From assembly GCA_944372315.1 (NCBI GenBank), contig CALVYX010000035.1:1-17333 (forward strand): a DNA stretch of 17,333 nucleotides, written 5' to 3'. A program made the translations under genes and the position numbers. The notes under the pieces are model-generated. The model was not told the DNA's origin. It saw only the letters and a list, made by a program, of their open reading frames with translations, and did not search any database. Positions 17,200 to 17,333 of this stretch are shown here, piece by piece. Origin of the DNA: an uncultured Bacilli bacterium. Its GTDB lineage: Bacteria > Bacillota_I > Bacilli_A > RF39 > UBA660. Each line of letters opens with the position of its first letter. Positions within the stretch are counted from its first letter, which is position 1.

Positions 17200-17333
17200 A
17201 TGATTTATATTACAGGTGATAAACATGCTGATTTTAGAGAAGTTTTTTATTTTTGTTATGCTAATAATACAACTATAGAAGATATATTAATTGTTTTAGG
17301 AGATGCTGGAATAAATTATTATTCTAATGAGAA
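17200..17333 (+). CDS. Metallophosphoesterase family protein, N-terminal part
   Basis: Only the first 44 codons are present; the window edge cuts the gene. The start MIYITGDKHADF matches the GDxH metal-binding motif of calcineurin-like phosphoesterases (Asp and His ligands), and ILIVLGDAGINYY matches the second GD motif. This N-terminal form, with GDAGINYY, is typical of a small Bacillota metallophosphatase group of unknown substrate. The ribosome site GGTGGTGA supports the ATG at 17200. Confidence 0.75.
   Translation, partial: MIYITGDKHADFREVFYFCYANNTTIEDILIVLGDAGINYYSNE

Overview
The window is AT-rich bacterial chromosome with the standard stop code: TGA ends tsaE and the recombinase gene, and Trp is encoded by TGG. 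Gene content (t6A operon, HelD, PcrA next to LigA), purine-rich AGGAGG-type ribosome sites, TATAAT promoters and a shortened Mollicutes-like 5S rRNA point to a low-GC Bacillota, probably a Bacilli lineage related to the Mollicutes or to uncultured gut clades. That placement is inference. No tRNA or CRISPR was seen.

Layout. 1-556: the 3' end of a 23S rRNA gene and a 5S gene close an rRNA operon. 658-3193: a tight operon tsaE-tsaB-rimI-tsaD for the tRNA t6A modification, with an N-acetyltransferase inside it. 3199-5363: a HelD-type RNA polymerase-recycling helicase behind a leader that holds an intrinsic terminator. 5406-11064, minus strand: a NitT/TauT-type ABC importer operon (binding protein, ATPase, permease) whose binding-protein gene is split in two.

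The split is the main discovery. A 3,134-bp element (7711-10844) lies inside the binding-protein gene. It carries a PlsC-like acyltransferase, a four-helix membrane protein, a 31-codon ORF and a large serine recombinase that ends 1 bp before the right junction arm. Both junctions share the 8-bp core AGCACCTG. Joining the element's two ends gives a 48-bp near-perfect palindrome around a central CC (21 of 23 positions match per arm), the expected form of a serine-integrase attP. Joining the two flanks restores an uninterrupted 330-codon binding-protein frame. The element therefore looks precise and potentially excisable. In the integrated state it separates the ABC operon from its promoter, so it could act as an on/off switch for uptake.

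11104-17333: a small unknown protein; then pcrA, a sugar-phosphate-type nucleotidyltransferase and ligA (the classic pcrA-ligA pair with a foreign-function gene between them); a 30-codon basic ORF; a CotD-like small protein; and the start of a metallophosphoesterase cut by the window edge. Most transcription units end in clear intrinsic terminators and start from TATAAT promoters, several of the extended TGN type, with very short leaders.
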